A DNA stretch of 64,000 nt, taken from positions 372,001 to 436,000 of the forward strand of contig CAWCQY010000009.1 in assembly GCA_963797795.1 (NCBI GenBank). The letters run 5' to 3'. Under the pieces are notes generated by a model. That model worked only from the letters and a program-made list of their open reading frames with translations. It did no database searches and was not told the DNA's origin. The position numbers and the translations under genes were made by a program. Below are positions 52,431-61,047 of the stretch, piece by piece. Source of the stretch: JABDBE01 sp963797795. Its GTDB lineage: Bacteria; Acidobacteriota; Terriglobia; Terriglobales; Acidobacteriaceae. Each line of letters starts with the position of its first letter. Positions within the stretch are counted from its first letter, which is position 1.

Positions 52431-53126
52431 ATGACCTGGGTAAAAATTTGCGGGATCACGAATCTCGAAGACGCGCTGACAGCAGTCGAAGCAGGCGCGA
52501 ATGCCCTGGGATTCGTGTTCTATGAGAAGAGTCCGCGGAAGGTTGATGCCCAGACGGTCGGCGAGATTGTGCAAGCGTTGCCAACGGAAGTCGAGAAGGT
52601 GGGGGTTTTTGTAAGCAAGCCTGCCGAACACATGGAAAGCGTTGCCCAGCGAGTCGGCTTGACGGCGATACAGGTGCACCTTGGGATGTCGGACCTGGGG
52701 AACGAGAAATCACAGCGAATCATGCTCTCGAAACACTTTAAACAGCACATCGCGTTACCGGCCGGACATTTTTTGGATGAAAAGGCGCGATTCGATAGTC
52801 TCGCGTTGTTCATCAAAAGTAACGGGTCCGACGACCAGATCAGAGCAATCTTCTTGGACTCCGGCACTCCCGAACAGCCGGGGGGCACGGGCCACGCCTT
52901 CGACTGGGATAAGGCTGTGCCTGTGGCTGAGGTCATTAGGCAAGCTGGGTTTGATCTGGTCGTCGCCGGCGGCCTCACTCCTGCTAACGTTACCGAAGCC
53001 ATCCGAATATTGAAGCCTTGGGGTGTGGATGTTTCTTCGGGCGTCGAATCGAAACCAGGCAAAAAGGATCCAGAAAAAGTGATGGCCTTTGTCACTGCAG
53101 TTCGTCAGGCGGAGAGGCTGGTTTAG
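52431..53126 (+). CDS. trpF: Phosphoribosylanthranilate isomerase
   Basis: 231 residues. The catalytic Cys is in VKICGITN, GFVFYEKSPRKV follows, the catalytic Asp lies in FLDSGTPEQPGGTG, and LVVAGGLTPANV and GVDVSSGVESKPGKKD form the phosphate site. It isomerises PRA to CdRP in tryptophan synthesis. A 25-residue insertion with IMLSKHFKQH near the middle makes it slightly longer than usual. It starts 50 bp after trpC and is followed by trpB after 4 bases. Confidence 0.94.
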   Translation: MTWVKICGITNLEDALTAVEAGANALGFVFYEKSPRKVDAQTVGEIVQALPTEVEKVGVFVSKPAEHMESVAQRVGLTAIQVHLGMSDLGNEKSQRIMLSKHFKQHIALPAGHFLDEKARFDSLALFIKSNGSDDQIRAIFLDSGTPEQPGGTGHAFDWDKAVPVAEVIRQAGFDLVVAGGLTPANVTEAIRILKPWGVDVSSGVESKPGKKDPEKVMAFVTAVRQAERLV

Positions 53127-53130
53127 CAAA

Positions 53131-54354
53131 ATGGCAACTGCAACAGTCGCGAAGGCGGATAAGTCGAGCAAAACGCCCGTCAAAGGGCGCTTCGGTGTCT
53201 ATGGCGGGCGTTACGTCCCCGAGACGCTGATGGCCGCGCTTGAAGAACTGGAGCGCGAGTATGACAAAGCGAAGCGCGATCGTGGTTTCCAGCGACGTCT
53301 CGACGAGCTTCTGCGAACTTATGCCGGCCGTCCTACGCCGTTGTTTTTCGCCCAGCGCCTTACACAACAACTTCGCGGCGCGAAGATTTATCTCAAGCGC
53401 GAAGATCTTCTTCACACCGGGGCGCACAAAATCAACAACTGTCTGGGACAGGGGTTGCTGGCCGAGCGCATGGGCAAACGCCGCATCATCGCTGAAACCG
53501 GCGCGGGACAGCATGGCGTCGCCACCGCGACTGTCTGCGCACTGCTCGGCTTCGAGTGCGTGGTGTACATGGGAACCGAGGACATGCGGCGGCAGGAACT
53601 GAACGTTTTCCGGATGCGCCTGCTCGGAGCGGAAGTGCGCGGCGTGAACTCAGGGTCGCGCACCCTGAAAGACGCGATCAACGAAGCCATGCGCGATTGG
53701 GTAACCAATGTTCGCACCACACACTATCTTCTGGGCAGCGTTCTAGGGGCCCATCCTTATCCGACGATGGTGCGGGATTTCCACAAAGTCATCGGGCGCG
53801 AGGCCCGCGGGCAGATTCTCAAGGCCGAGGGCAAGCTGCCGGCGGCTATAGTCGCGTGCGTTGGGGGCGGCTCGAATTCCATTGGAATCTTCTACGAGTT
53901 CATCAAGGACCAGCGAGTGAAGCTCGTCGGCGTAGAGGCTGGTGGTCGCGGCGAGAGCTTGGGCGAACATGCCGCGCGCTTTCGCGGCGGTTGGCCGGGC
54001 GTACTGCAGGGAACCTATTCGTACCTTTTGCAGGATGCGGCGGGGCAGGTCGCGAATACCCATTCGGTATCCGCTGGACTGGACTATCCCTCGATCGGTC
54101 CGGAACACGCGGCTCTTCACGATTCGGGCCGCGCGGAATACGTTTCGGCGTCGGACGCGGAAGCGCTCGCCGCTTGCACGCTGCTGGCTCGCACGGAAGG
54201 CATCATTCCAGCGCTCGAGTCCGCGCACGCTGTTGCTGAGGTGATTAAACGCGCGCCCGGAATGAAGAAGTCGGAGATCGTGATTGTAAACATTTCCGGG
54301 CGGGGAGATAAAGACATCGGAATCCTCCGGGAGAACCTGAAACTGGATGGCTAA
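53131..54354 (+). CDS. trpB: Tryptophan synthase beta chain
   Basis: 407 residues of fold type II PLP enzymes. The PLP Lys is in HTGAHKINN (about residue 94), the substrate motif AETGAGQHG and the phosphate-binding GGGSNSIG are present, and the C-terminus VNISGRGDKD is standard. It condenses indole with serine. The N-terminal 20 residues before GRFGVYGGRYVPETL are a short extension. It lies 4 bp after trpF and 63 bp before trpA. Confidence 0.96.
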   Translation: MATATVAKADKSSKTPVKGRFGVYGGRYVPETLMAALEELEREYDKAKRDRGFQRRLDELLRTYAGRPTPLFFAQRLTQQLRGAKIYLKREDLLHTGAHKINNCLGQGLLAERMGKRRIIAETGAGQHGVATATVCALLGFECVVYMGTEDMRRQELNVFRMRLLGAEVRGVNSGSRTLKDAINEAMRDWVTNVRTTHYLLGSVLGAHPYPTMVRDFHKVIGREARGQILKAEGKLPAAIVACVGGGSNSIGIFYEFIKDQRVKLVGVEAGGRGESLGEHAARFRGGWPGVLQGTYSYLLQDAAGQVANTHSVSAGLDYPSIGPEHAALHDSGRAEYVSASDAEALAACTLLARTEGIIPALESAHAVAEVIKRAPGMKKSEIVIVNISGRGDKDIGILRENLKLDG

Positions 54355-54417
54355 ATCGATTTGCCAAGTGCGATTCCTAAACCAAACTTCGCAGCCTCGA
54401 ACCAAACTTTTCAAGTA

Positions 54418-55206
54418 ATGCCTTTTACGTTTCCAAACCGTCCTTCTCTAGTGGCCTACGTCACGTGCGGTGACCCCGACTTGGCGACGACGCTGGACAT
54501 CGTGCTTGCTGCCATAGGAGCCGGCGCAGACGTGATTGAACTTGGTGTGCCGTTCAGTGATCCCGTTGCCGACGGCCCGGTAATTCAGCGTGCCAGCCAG
54601 CGGGCCCTCGAGCACGGCACGAGCCTGGTGGATGTTCTGAAGCTGGCCGCGGAGGTGCGGCAGCACGCGCAGTCGACCGGGCTGATCGTCTTCTCGTATT
54701 TGAATCCGATCCTGCGTATGGGATTGGATAAATTCTGTAAGATAGCGCGCCATGCAGGAATCGATGGAGCTCTGCTGACAGATTTACCCGTGGAAGAAGC
54801 GGGCGATTATCTCCGCGAGATGCGGCGAAACCAGTTGGCAACCGTGTTTCTTGCAGCGCCCACTAGCACCGACGAGCGACTGAAGCGCATTGCGGAAGCT
54901 TCGAGCGGATTTGTCTACGCAGTCTCGCGCACCGGAGTGACCGGAGCCCGGCAACAGTTGCCCGAAGACGCGCGGAAACTGGTTCGTCGTCTCCGCAAGT
55001 ACACGAAGCTTCCCATTGCTGTGGGCTTCGGCATTTCTACTTCAGAGCAATTTGCGGCGGTAGGAGAATTCGCTGACGCGGCCGTGGTTGGCAGCGCCAT
55101 TGTTGAAACTGTAGAGCGTAATCCCGGCAAAGAAGCCGCGTCTGTGGCAGAATTCATAAAACAGCTTTCAGCAGTCAGCCCTCAGCTTTCAGCTCAAGAA
55201 CGATGA
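54418..55206 (+). CDS. trpA: Tryptophan synthase alpha chain
   Basis: 263 residues. The catalytic Glu is in IELGVPFSDPVADGP (which also has the Asp), and GVTGARQQL and VGFGISTSEQ form the phosphate-binding loops. It cleaves indole-3-glycerol phosphate and passes indole to TrpB. The ATG at 54418 gives a short N-terminus (PFTFPNRPSLVAYVTCGDPD); no ribosome site is evident. The C-terminal LSAVSPQLSAQER looks like translated intergenic repeat sequence. Confidence 0.94.
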   Translation: MPFTFPNRPSLVAYVTCGDPDLATTLDIVLAAIGAGADVIELGVPFSDPVADGPVIQRASQRALEHGTSLVDVLKLAAEVRQHAQSTGLIVFSYLNPILRMGLDKFCKIARHAGIDGALLTDLPVEEAGDYLREMRRNQLATVFLAAPTSTDERLKRIAEASSGFVYAVSRTGVTGARQQLPEDARKLVRRLRKYTKLPIAVGFGISTSEQFAAVGEFADAAVVGSAIVETVERNPGKEAASVAEFIKQLSAVSPQLSAQER

Positions 55207-55286
55207 CTCAGGCGTTCGAGTCGCTGGCAGCCTGACCTGACTCTGGTGGTTGAACTGAATCTGACAGCTAACGGCCAACAGCTCCT

Positions 55287-55613
55287 ATGGATATTTCCGA
55301 CTGGCGCAAGAAAATCGACGAACTTGACCGCAAACTTGTGGAGCTGTTGAGCCAGCGTGCGCAGGCTGCGCACGAAATCGGGAAATTAAAACGCGGTATT
55401 GGCATGCCCATCTACGAACCGGATCGTGAACGCGCAGTATTCGACAACGTGCGCGGCGTTAATCCGGGGCCGTTGCTGGACCGCGATCTGCTCTGCATCT
55501 ACGAACGCATCATGGACATCATGCGCCAGATTCAGCAGGAAGAAATCGCGCCCAAGCCGGCAGCGGCGAAAGGTCCGGGTGATACGGAATTGGATTCTGA
55601 GGTGAACGACTGA
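55287..55613 (+). CDS. Chorismate mutase, AroQ type
   Basis: 108 residues. The helical AroQ domain is complete: WRKKIDELDRKLVELLSQRAQAAHEIGKLKRG, EPDRERAV and IYERIMDIMRQIQ, giving the Arg/Lys/Glu active-site set. It converts chorismate to prephenate. A Pro/Ala/Gly-rich tail follows the domain. It stands alone rather than fused, between trpA and aroF, and feeds the prephenate dehydrogenase 1.2 kb downstream. Confidence 0.92.
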   Translation: MDISDWRKKIDELDRKLVELLSQRAQAAHEIGKLKRGIGMPIYEPDRERAVFDNVRGVNPGPLLDRDLLCIYERIMDIMRQIQQEEIAPKPAAAKGPGDTELDSEVND

Positions 55614-55615
55614 AT

Positions 55616-55685
55616 GCCGTTGGTCGTTAGTCGTTGGTCGTAGGCCAAAGCCAAGACCACCGACCGACGACCGTCGACCATCGAC
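55616..55685. repeat. Tandem-like GTCGTTGGTC low-complexity intergenic tract
   Basis: The 77-bp gap between chorismate mutase and aroF is made of imperfect GTCGTTGGTCG units on one strand and GACCACCGACCGACGACC on the other. The same style recurs at 58496-58576 between scoA and scoB. Confidence 0.6.
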
Positions 55686-55690
55686 TTTCT

Positions 55691-56710
55691 ATGATCGTCG
55701 CAATGCAAGAATCGGCAACGGAGGAGCAGATCCAGCGGGTGGTGGAACACCTGATTGAGATGGGCTTCTCCGTGCATCGCTCCACCGGAGCACGGCAGAC
55801 TGTGGTGGCCGCCGTGGGCGCGCGAGTCGATTTCGATATCCGCAATCTCGAAGTCTTGTCCGGAGTCGAACACGTTCACCGTATCAGTGCGCCCTATAAG
55901 TTGGCTGGCCGAAGCTTCCGGCCGCAGGGCACCGTGGTCGAGTTTTCTAATGGATTGAAAATCGGTGGCGATCAGGTGGTTGTGATGGCGGGGCCCTGCT
56001 CGGTGGAATCGCGCGACCAGCTTTTCGCAACCGCCGAGCGGGTAGCGAAGGCGGGGGCGCGCGCGCTCCGAGGAGGCGCTTTTAAGCCGCGCAGTTCTCC
56101 TTATTCTTTCCAGGGGCTCGGCTTGGAAGCCCTGAAACTGTTGCGCGAAGCTGGCGACCAGTTCGATTTGCTTGTGATCAGCGAGGTGATGGAGATCTCG
56201 CAAATAGCGATCATGTTGCCTTACGTCGACATATTTCAGGTAGGCGCGCGCAACATGCAGAATTTCAATTTGCTGCGCGAGTTGGGCAAAGTCAAAAAGC
56301 CGGTTCTGCTCAAGCGCGGCATTGCCGCGACTTTGGAGGAACTGCTGCTCTCCGCCGAGTACATCATGGCTGGAGGAAACTACGATGTAATTCTGTGCGA
56401 GCGCGGCATTCGCACCTTCGAGACTTACACTCGCAACACACTGGACATTTCGGCCATCCCGGTAATTCACAAGCTCTCGCACCTGCCCATGGCTTCCGAC
56501 CCGTCGCACGGCACCGGAATTCGCGACAAAGTTGCTCCCATGGCGCGTGCGTCCGTGGCTGCTGGCGCCGACGTGCTGTTGATCGAGGTCCATCATGATC
56601 CTGATAGAGCGCTATCGGATGGTGCTCAGTCGCTTTATCCCGATCAATTCTCCGAGTTGATGGATCAGCTGCGAATCATTGCACCTGCGGTCGGCCGCAA
56701 GATCGCTTGA
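55691..56710 (+). CDS. aroF: 3-deoxy-7-phosphoheptulonate (DAHP) synthase
   Basis: 339 residues: an N-terminal ferredoxin-like regulatory domain of about 70 residues, then a type I-beta DAHP synthase barrel with MAGPCSVESRDQLF, GGAFKPRSSPYSFQGLG, LLKRGIAATLEE and SDPSHGTGIRDKV. It makes the first committed intermediate of aromatic synthesis from PEP and erythrose 4-phosphate. The ATG at 55691 fits the family; the open frame upstream is the intergenic repeat. It lies between the chorismate mutase and tyrA genes. Confidence 0.94.
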   Translation: MIVAMQESATEEQIQRVVEHLIEMGFSVHRSTGARQTVVAAVGARVDFDIRNLEVLSGVEHVHRISAPYKLAGRSFRPQGTVVEFSNGLKIGGDQVVVMAGPCSVESRDQLFATAERVAKAGARALRGGAFKPRSSPYSFQGLGLEALKLLREAGDQFDLLVISEVMEISQIAIMLPYVDIFQVGARNMQNFNLLRELGKVKKPVLLKRGIAATLEELLLSAEYIMAGGNYDVILCERGIRTFETYTRNTLDISAIPVIHKLSHLPMASDPSHGTGIRDKVAPMARASVAAGADVLLIEVHHDPDRALSDGAQSLYPDQFSELMDQLRIIAPAVGRKIA

Positions 56711-56723
56711 TGTGCGGAGCGAA

Positions 56724-56821
56724 TCACCACGGAGGCACACAGAAGGAAAGCGAGTATGAAATGCGAGATTCAGACTTTGTTGTCTTGCGGCTTTCTCTGT
56801 GCTTCTGTGTCTCTGTGGTGA
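56724..56821. repeat. Imperfect inverted repeat between aroF and tyrA
   Basis: Left arm 56724-56751 (TCACCACGGAGGCACACAG...) pairs imperfectly with right arm 56790-56821 (...CTGTGTCTCTGTGGTGA) around a 38-base loop. The CACCACAGAGACACAG sequence type is a dispersed repeat in several bacterial phyla (from general knowledge). It may form a long hairpin in the transcript before tyrA. Confidence 0.65.
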
Positions 56822-56830
56822 AAATAACCG

Positions 56831-57709
56831 ATGCCTATTCGCCAAATCACGATCATCGGAACCGGCCTGATCGGTGGATCGCTCGCGTTGGCTCTCAAGA
56901 AGCACGGTTTTGCCGGACGAATCGTTGGCTGCGATCGCGCACCTGTTCTTGAGCGGGCGCGAAGTAAGGCTGCGATTGACATCGGCCACACCAGTCCCGC
57001 TGAAGCGGTTCGGGGCAGTCAGATCATCGTTCTCGCGACGCCTGTCAGTGGGATTATCGATTTGATCGACCGGCTCGGCCCTGCGCTTTCCCCGAAAACT
57101 CTGCTTACGGACGTTGGAAGCACGAAGATGGAAGTCTTGCAGCGGGCAAAGGCAGTCTTTCACAAGAACACTGGTCTTCGGTTTCTCGCCGGGCATCCCA
57201 TGGCCGGCAAAGAACAGTCTGGGGTGGAATTTGCCGATCCTGATCTCTTTCAGGGCGCGGCATGGTTTGTGACTCCGGTGCCCGGACAAAAAGTTTATGA
57301 CGGTCTGAGTGGAGAATATTTGGAGTGGCTGGAAAAGATCGGAGCACGCATCGCAAGCATGGATGCTAACGAGCACGACCAGTTGTGCGCATGGATCAGC
57401 CATTTGCCTCAAATGATCTCAACCGCTCTGGCCGCCGCGCTGGTTGATGAATACGGCGCCGACGCCCCACTGCTCGAAGCCGGTGGCCGCGCACTGCGTG
57501 AGATGACGCGCATTTCGGGCAGCCCTTATTCCATGTGGCGCGACATCGCTCTTACCAACAAGGCAAATATTAGAAACGCGCTTCTAAGGCTGGAGCAGCA
57601 CCTGGCGCATATCCGCGAGAATCTTGATACGCGCGAGTTGGCGATGGAGTTCGAGCGCGCGCACCAGCTGAAAAAAGTAGCGCCGGCAAAGCAGAAACAG
57701 CTCGATTAA
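56831..57709 (+). CDS. tyrA: Prephenate dehydrogenase
   Basis: 292 residues: Rossmann start ITIIGTGLIGGSLALALKK, LLTDVGSTKMEV, the catalytic His in FLAGHPMAGKEQSG, and His in CAWISHLPQMISTAL. It oxidises prephenate to 4-hydroxyphenylpyruvate for tyrosine. There is no ACT domain, so no direct tyrosine control is visible. It closes the aromatic cluster that starts with trpC. Confidence 0.94.
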   Translation: MPIRQITIIGTGLIGGSLALALKKHGFAGRIVGCDRAPVLERARSKAAIDIGHTSPAEAVRGSQIIVLATPVSGIIDLIDRLGPALSPKTLLTDVGSTKMEVLQRAKAVFHKNTGLRFLAGHPMAGKEQSGVEFADPDLFQGAAWFVTPVPGQKVYDGLSGEYLEWLEKIGARIASMDANEHDQLCAWISHLPQMISTALAAALVDEYGADAPLLEAGGRALREMTRISGSPYSMWRDIALTNKANIRNALLRLEQHLAHIRENLDTRELAMEFERAHQLKKVAPAKQKQLD

Positions 57710-57796
57710 AATCGGTAAGTCATCGATTTGGATTTATCGAATGACCCGACGCTGCGATGGCTCAACCCCTCAACTCTCATTTAGAATCTCATTCTA

Positions 57797-58495
57797 ATGA
57801 ACAAGGTCGTTGCCAATGCCGACGAGGCAGTCCACGATATCTCCGACGGCGCCATCATCATGGTTGGCGGCTTTGGACTGTGCGGCATTCCGGAAAACTT
57901 GATCCGTGCTCTGGTCCGCAAAGGCGTGAAGAACCTGACCACCATCAGCAACAATGTTGGCGTGGACGGTTTTGGCATGGGGCTTCTGCTCGCGGCAGGA
58001 CAGATTCGCAAACACATCGGAACCTATGTTGGCGAGAACAAACTGCTGGAGCAAATGGTTCTGCAAGGCAAGGTTGAGCTGGACCTGGTGCCGCAGGGAA
58101 CATTCTCTGAGCGCATGCGAGCGGGTGGCGCAGGGATTCCCGCATTCTTCACCCCCACCGGCGTGGGCACGATCGTCGCTGAAAACAAAGAGACTCGCGA
58201 ATTCGATGGCCGCATGTATGTTATGGAACGCGCGCTGAAAGCCGATTTTGCCCTCGTGAAAGCCTGGAAGGGCGACAAGTGGGGCAACCTGGTTTATCGT
58301 AAGACCGCCCGCAACTTCAATCCGATGATGGCGACCGCGGCCAAGGTGACGATCGCGGAAGTCGAGCACCTGGTCGAAGTGGGCGAGTTAGAACCGGATT
58401 TGATTCATACGCCCAGCGTTTACGTGAATCGTATTTTCCAGGGCGAGTTGTATGAAAGGCGAATCGAGAGAAGAACGACAAGAAAGGCGTCATAG
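57797..58495 (+). CDS. scoA: 3-oxoacid CoA-transferase subunit A
   Basis: 232 residues of the CoA-transferase family I alpha chain: MVGGFGLCGIPENLIRALV, NNVGVDGFGMGLLL, and GGAGIPAFFTPTGVGT. With subunit B (82 bp downstream) it moves CoA between succinyl-CoA and acetoacetate or similar acids. The Arg-rich C-terminus ERRIERRTTRK lies in the GTCGTT-type repeat. Confidence 0.94.
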   Translation: MNKVVANADEAVHDISDGAIIMVGGFGLCGIPENLIRALVRKGVKNLTTISNNVGVDGFGMGLLLAAGQIRKHIGTYVGENKLLEQMVLQGKVELDLVPQGTFSERMRAGGAGIPAFFTPTGVGTIVAENKETREFDGRMYVMERALKADFALVKAWKGDKWGNLVYRKTARNFNPMMATAAKVTIAEVEHLVEVGELEPDLIHTPSVYVNRIFQGELYERRIERRTTRKAS

Positions 58496-58576
58496 GTCGT
58501 TCGTCGTTCGCCAGAACTGTCGACGATCGGGATAAACGATATCAACCAACCGACCAACGACTAAAGACCAACGACC
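58496..58576. repeat. GTCGTT-type intergenic tract between scoA and scoB
   Basis: Imperfect GGTCGTTCGTCGTTCG and CCAACCGACCAACGACTAAAGACC units fill the gap, with a central GTCGACGATC. The composition matches the tract at 55616-55685. Confidence 0.55.
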
Positions 58577-59242
58577 ATGAGCAAGGACGTTGAAAAACGC
58601 GAACGCATCGTGAAACGCATCGCGCGGGAACTGCGTGACGGCTTCTACGTGAACCTCGGCATCGGCATGCCCACACTCGTCGCGAATTATGTTCCTTCCG
58701 GCATGGATGTGATTCTGCAAAGCGAAAATGGCATGCTGGGCATCGGCCCATATCCGCTCGAAGGAGAGGAGCACTGCGATCTCATCAACGCAGGGAAAGA
58801 AACGGTTAGCGAAATGGCGGGCACGGCCTATTTTTCGAGCGCCGACTCGTTCGCAATGATCCGCGGCGGCCACATTGACCTGAGCGTTCTCGGCGCCATG
58901 GAAGTGGACGAAGAAGGCAATCTGGCCAACTGGATGATCCCCGGAAAAATGGTGAAAGGCATGGGCGGCGCAATGGACCTGGTCGCGGGCGCCCGGCGCG
59001 TAATTATCGCGATGGAGCACACCACGAAAGATCTTCAGCCCAAGATTCTAAAGAAATGTACGCTGCCGCTGACTGGCGTGAGGGTCGTGAACACAATTGT
59101 GTCGGAGATGGCCGTGATTCAAGTAACGCCCGAGGGTCTGGTGCTGGAGGAGATCGCGCCCGGCCTGAACGCCGACGATGTGCAGCACGTCACCGCACCA
59201 ACCCTGATTCTCAGTCCGAATCTCAGGACGATCGCAAGCTGA
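58577..59242 (+). CDS. scoB: 3-oxoacid CoA-transferase subunit B
   Basis: 221 residues of the CoA-transferase family I beta chain: VNLGIGMPTLVANYV, the catalytic Glu in QSENGMLGIGPYP, GGHIDLSVLGAMEVDEEGNLANW and GAMDLVAGARRVI. It partners scoA; both are complete and contiguous. It ends 6 bp from a convergent peptidase gene. Confidence 0.95.
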   Translation: MSKDVEKRERIVKRIARELRDGFYVNLGIGMPTLVANYVPSGMDVILQSENGMLGIGPYPLEGEEHCDLINAGKETVSEMAGTAYFSSADSFAMIRGGHIDLSVLGAMEVDEEGNLANWMIPGKMVKGMGGAMDLVAGARRVIIAMEHTTKDLQPKILKKCTLPLTGVRVVNTIVSEMAVIQVTPEGLVLEEIAPGLNADDVQHVTAPTLILSPNLRTIAS

Positions 59243-59248
59243 ATAGTC

Positions 59249-60946
59249 TTACTCGGAGCCTGCGAAGTTTTTCATTCGCGCGGCTTCAAACTCATCGCCC
59301 TTCTGCCAGCCCACCAATTTAACTTGAGACGCAGCTTCCCATCCCAGCGCAAATCCGAATCGCGCCATCGCCGCATCGCCTGTGAAATCCATGCTCGGAT
59401 GATATTCGTCACTCGGCTGATGATAGTGCTTCGAAGTGTACTCTTCTGCCTGCTTCATGCCCCAGGCAGCATCGTGTCCCTTGTACTTCGTGCCTTCGTT
59501 GATCGAAAACGCAGGAATGCCTACGCGTGCCAGGCTGAAGTGATCGGAACGGTAATAGTGTCCGGCCTCCGGACGCGAATCGGGACGAACCGTCAGGCGG
59601 AAGGTTTTCGCCATCGCTTCTACCTCGGGAAAAAACGTGGTGCGTTCGGCTCCTGAAACTTCCACTTCCTCGGGCGAGCCGAGCGGTGGCACGTCGTCAT
59701 AGTTCAAGTCCAGACTGATCTTGCCGGCCGGAACGGGCGGATGCTTCCCCAGATACTCCGAGCCAAGCAGGCCTTGTTCCTCCGCAGTCACCGATGCAAA
59801 CAAAATAGACCGTTTCGGTCTCTGACTGGCTTCCGCATACACCCGCGCGATCTCCATCAAAATGCCACAACCAGTAGCGTTATCGTTGGCGCCGTTGTAA
59901 ATGTTGTCGCCCGGCATATCCGGGCGAATGCCAAGGTGATCATAGTGGGCCGTGTACATCACGGCCTCACTCTTGAGCTTGGAATCCGAACCCGGCAGCA
60001 TAGCCAGCACGTTGTTCGATTCGAATGGACGGATCTTGCTGACCATATGCGCCTTCAATTTCACAGGCAGCGTCACCGGATGAAAATCTCGGGAGCGCGC
60101 ATCAAGCATCATCTTGTCAAGGTCCATTCCAGCCGTGGTAGCGGCTTGTTTTGCAATATCGAACCGGACCCACGACGCGACCTTCAGCTTCGGCGTCCCG
60201 TCCAGCTTGAGGTAAGACTTCTCGCCGGAATTCGAATTCCGGACGACTTCCCAGGGATAACTTGCCATCTCAGTCTGATGAATGAGAATCGCGCCCACCG
60301 CGCCTTTGCGCGCGGCCTCTTCGTATTTATAGGTCCAGCGTCCATAGTAGGTGAGCGCTTTCCCTTTGAAGAAATTCACATCGTCGGAGGGCGGCTCGTT
60401 AACCAGCATCAGCAGAACTTTGCCGCGCACATCGGTGCCTTTGTAGTCGTCCCATTTATATTCGGGCGCCTCAATTCCGTAACCCACATACACGATGTCC
60501 GCGTCTACCTCGGACTGCGGTTGTTGCGTCTGGTCGTAGGCAACATAGTCCTCCAGCGGTTTGAGGTTCGTCGTGTCACCGCCCGCCGTTACCAGCGAAA
60601 AGATGGTCTCGGGCTCAGGCGTGATACCCACCATCGGGACCTTCTGCAAATAAGTACCGTTGTCGCCGACAGGCTTCAGGCCGTAGAGGGCAAATTGAGT
60701 CGCGATATATTCCGCCGCGATGTCCCCCCCGCGCTGCCCCGTGCCGCGGCCCTCGAGCAAGTCGTGCGACAGATAGCGCACGTGCGCCCGGATGCGCTCC
60801 GGATCGATTTTCTGCATAGCCGCGAAGGCTGCGCCCGGCAGCCGCACCGAAGCGCCTGATTGTCGCGATTGCTTGTGCGACCCCTGCGCTGCAACCAGAC
60901 TTGCAACTAACGAGACCAGGACGAACACAAAACTGCCGTTGCGCAT
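59249..60946 (-). CDS. Secreted M28-family aminopeptidase with PA domain
   Basis: 565 residues: signal peptide (FVFVLVSLVASLVAAQG), N-terminal part, a PA insert (about 130-270; VGYGIEAPEYKWDDYKG), then the M28 zinc peptidase domain. Zinc ligands and catalytic residues are in MYTAHYDHLG, YNGANDNATGCG (bridging Asp), VTAEEQGLLGSEY (Glu pair) and RSDHFSLARVGIPAFS (last His). AGGAG precedes the ATG at 60946. It probably trims peptides in the periplasm or outside. Confidence 0.93.
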   Translation of the reverse strand: MRNGSFVFVLVSLVASLVAAQGSHKQSRQSGASVRLPGAAFAAMQKIDPERIRAHVRYLSHDLLEGRGTGQRGGDIAAEYIATQFALYGLKPVGDNGTYLQKVPMVGITPEPETIFSLVTAGGDTTNLKPLEDYVAYDQTQQPQSEVDADIVYVGYGIEAPEYKWDDYKGTDVRGKVLLMLVNEPPSDDVNFFKGKALTYYGRWTYKYEEAARKGAVGAILIHQTEMASYPWEVVRNSNSGEKSYLKLDGTPKLKVASWVRFDIAKQAATTAGMDLDKMMLDARSRDFHPVTLPVKLKAHMVSKIRPFESNNVLAMLPGSDSKLKSEAVMYTAHYDHLGIRPDMPGDNIYNGANDNATGCGILMEIARVYAEASQRPKRSILFASVTAEEQGLLGSEYLGKHPPVPAGKISLDLNYDDVPPLGSPEEVEVSGAERTTFFPEVEAMAKTFRLTVRPDSRPEAGHYYRSDHFSLARVGIPAFSINEGTKYKGHDAAWGMKQAEEYTSKHYHQPSDEYHPSMDFTGDAAMARFGFALGWEAASQVKLVGWQKGDEFEAARMKNFAGSE

Positions 60947-61047
60947 GGTGCGAGACTCCTGACTAAGAGCAAGATTGACCAGGAAATGGCTATTGTACGG
61001 GAAGAAAGAGGAGCGGCAAAGTTGCGCACTAACACAACTATTACTTC

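Noticed and set aside
55532..56596. Long minus-strand frame opposite aroF
   Set aside because: Antisense to a well-supported DAHP synthase; no domain recognised.
59741..60859. Long plus-strand frame opposite the M28 peptidase
   Set aside because: Antisense to a gene with complete catalytic motifs; a shadow caused by high GC.
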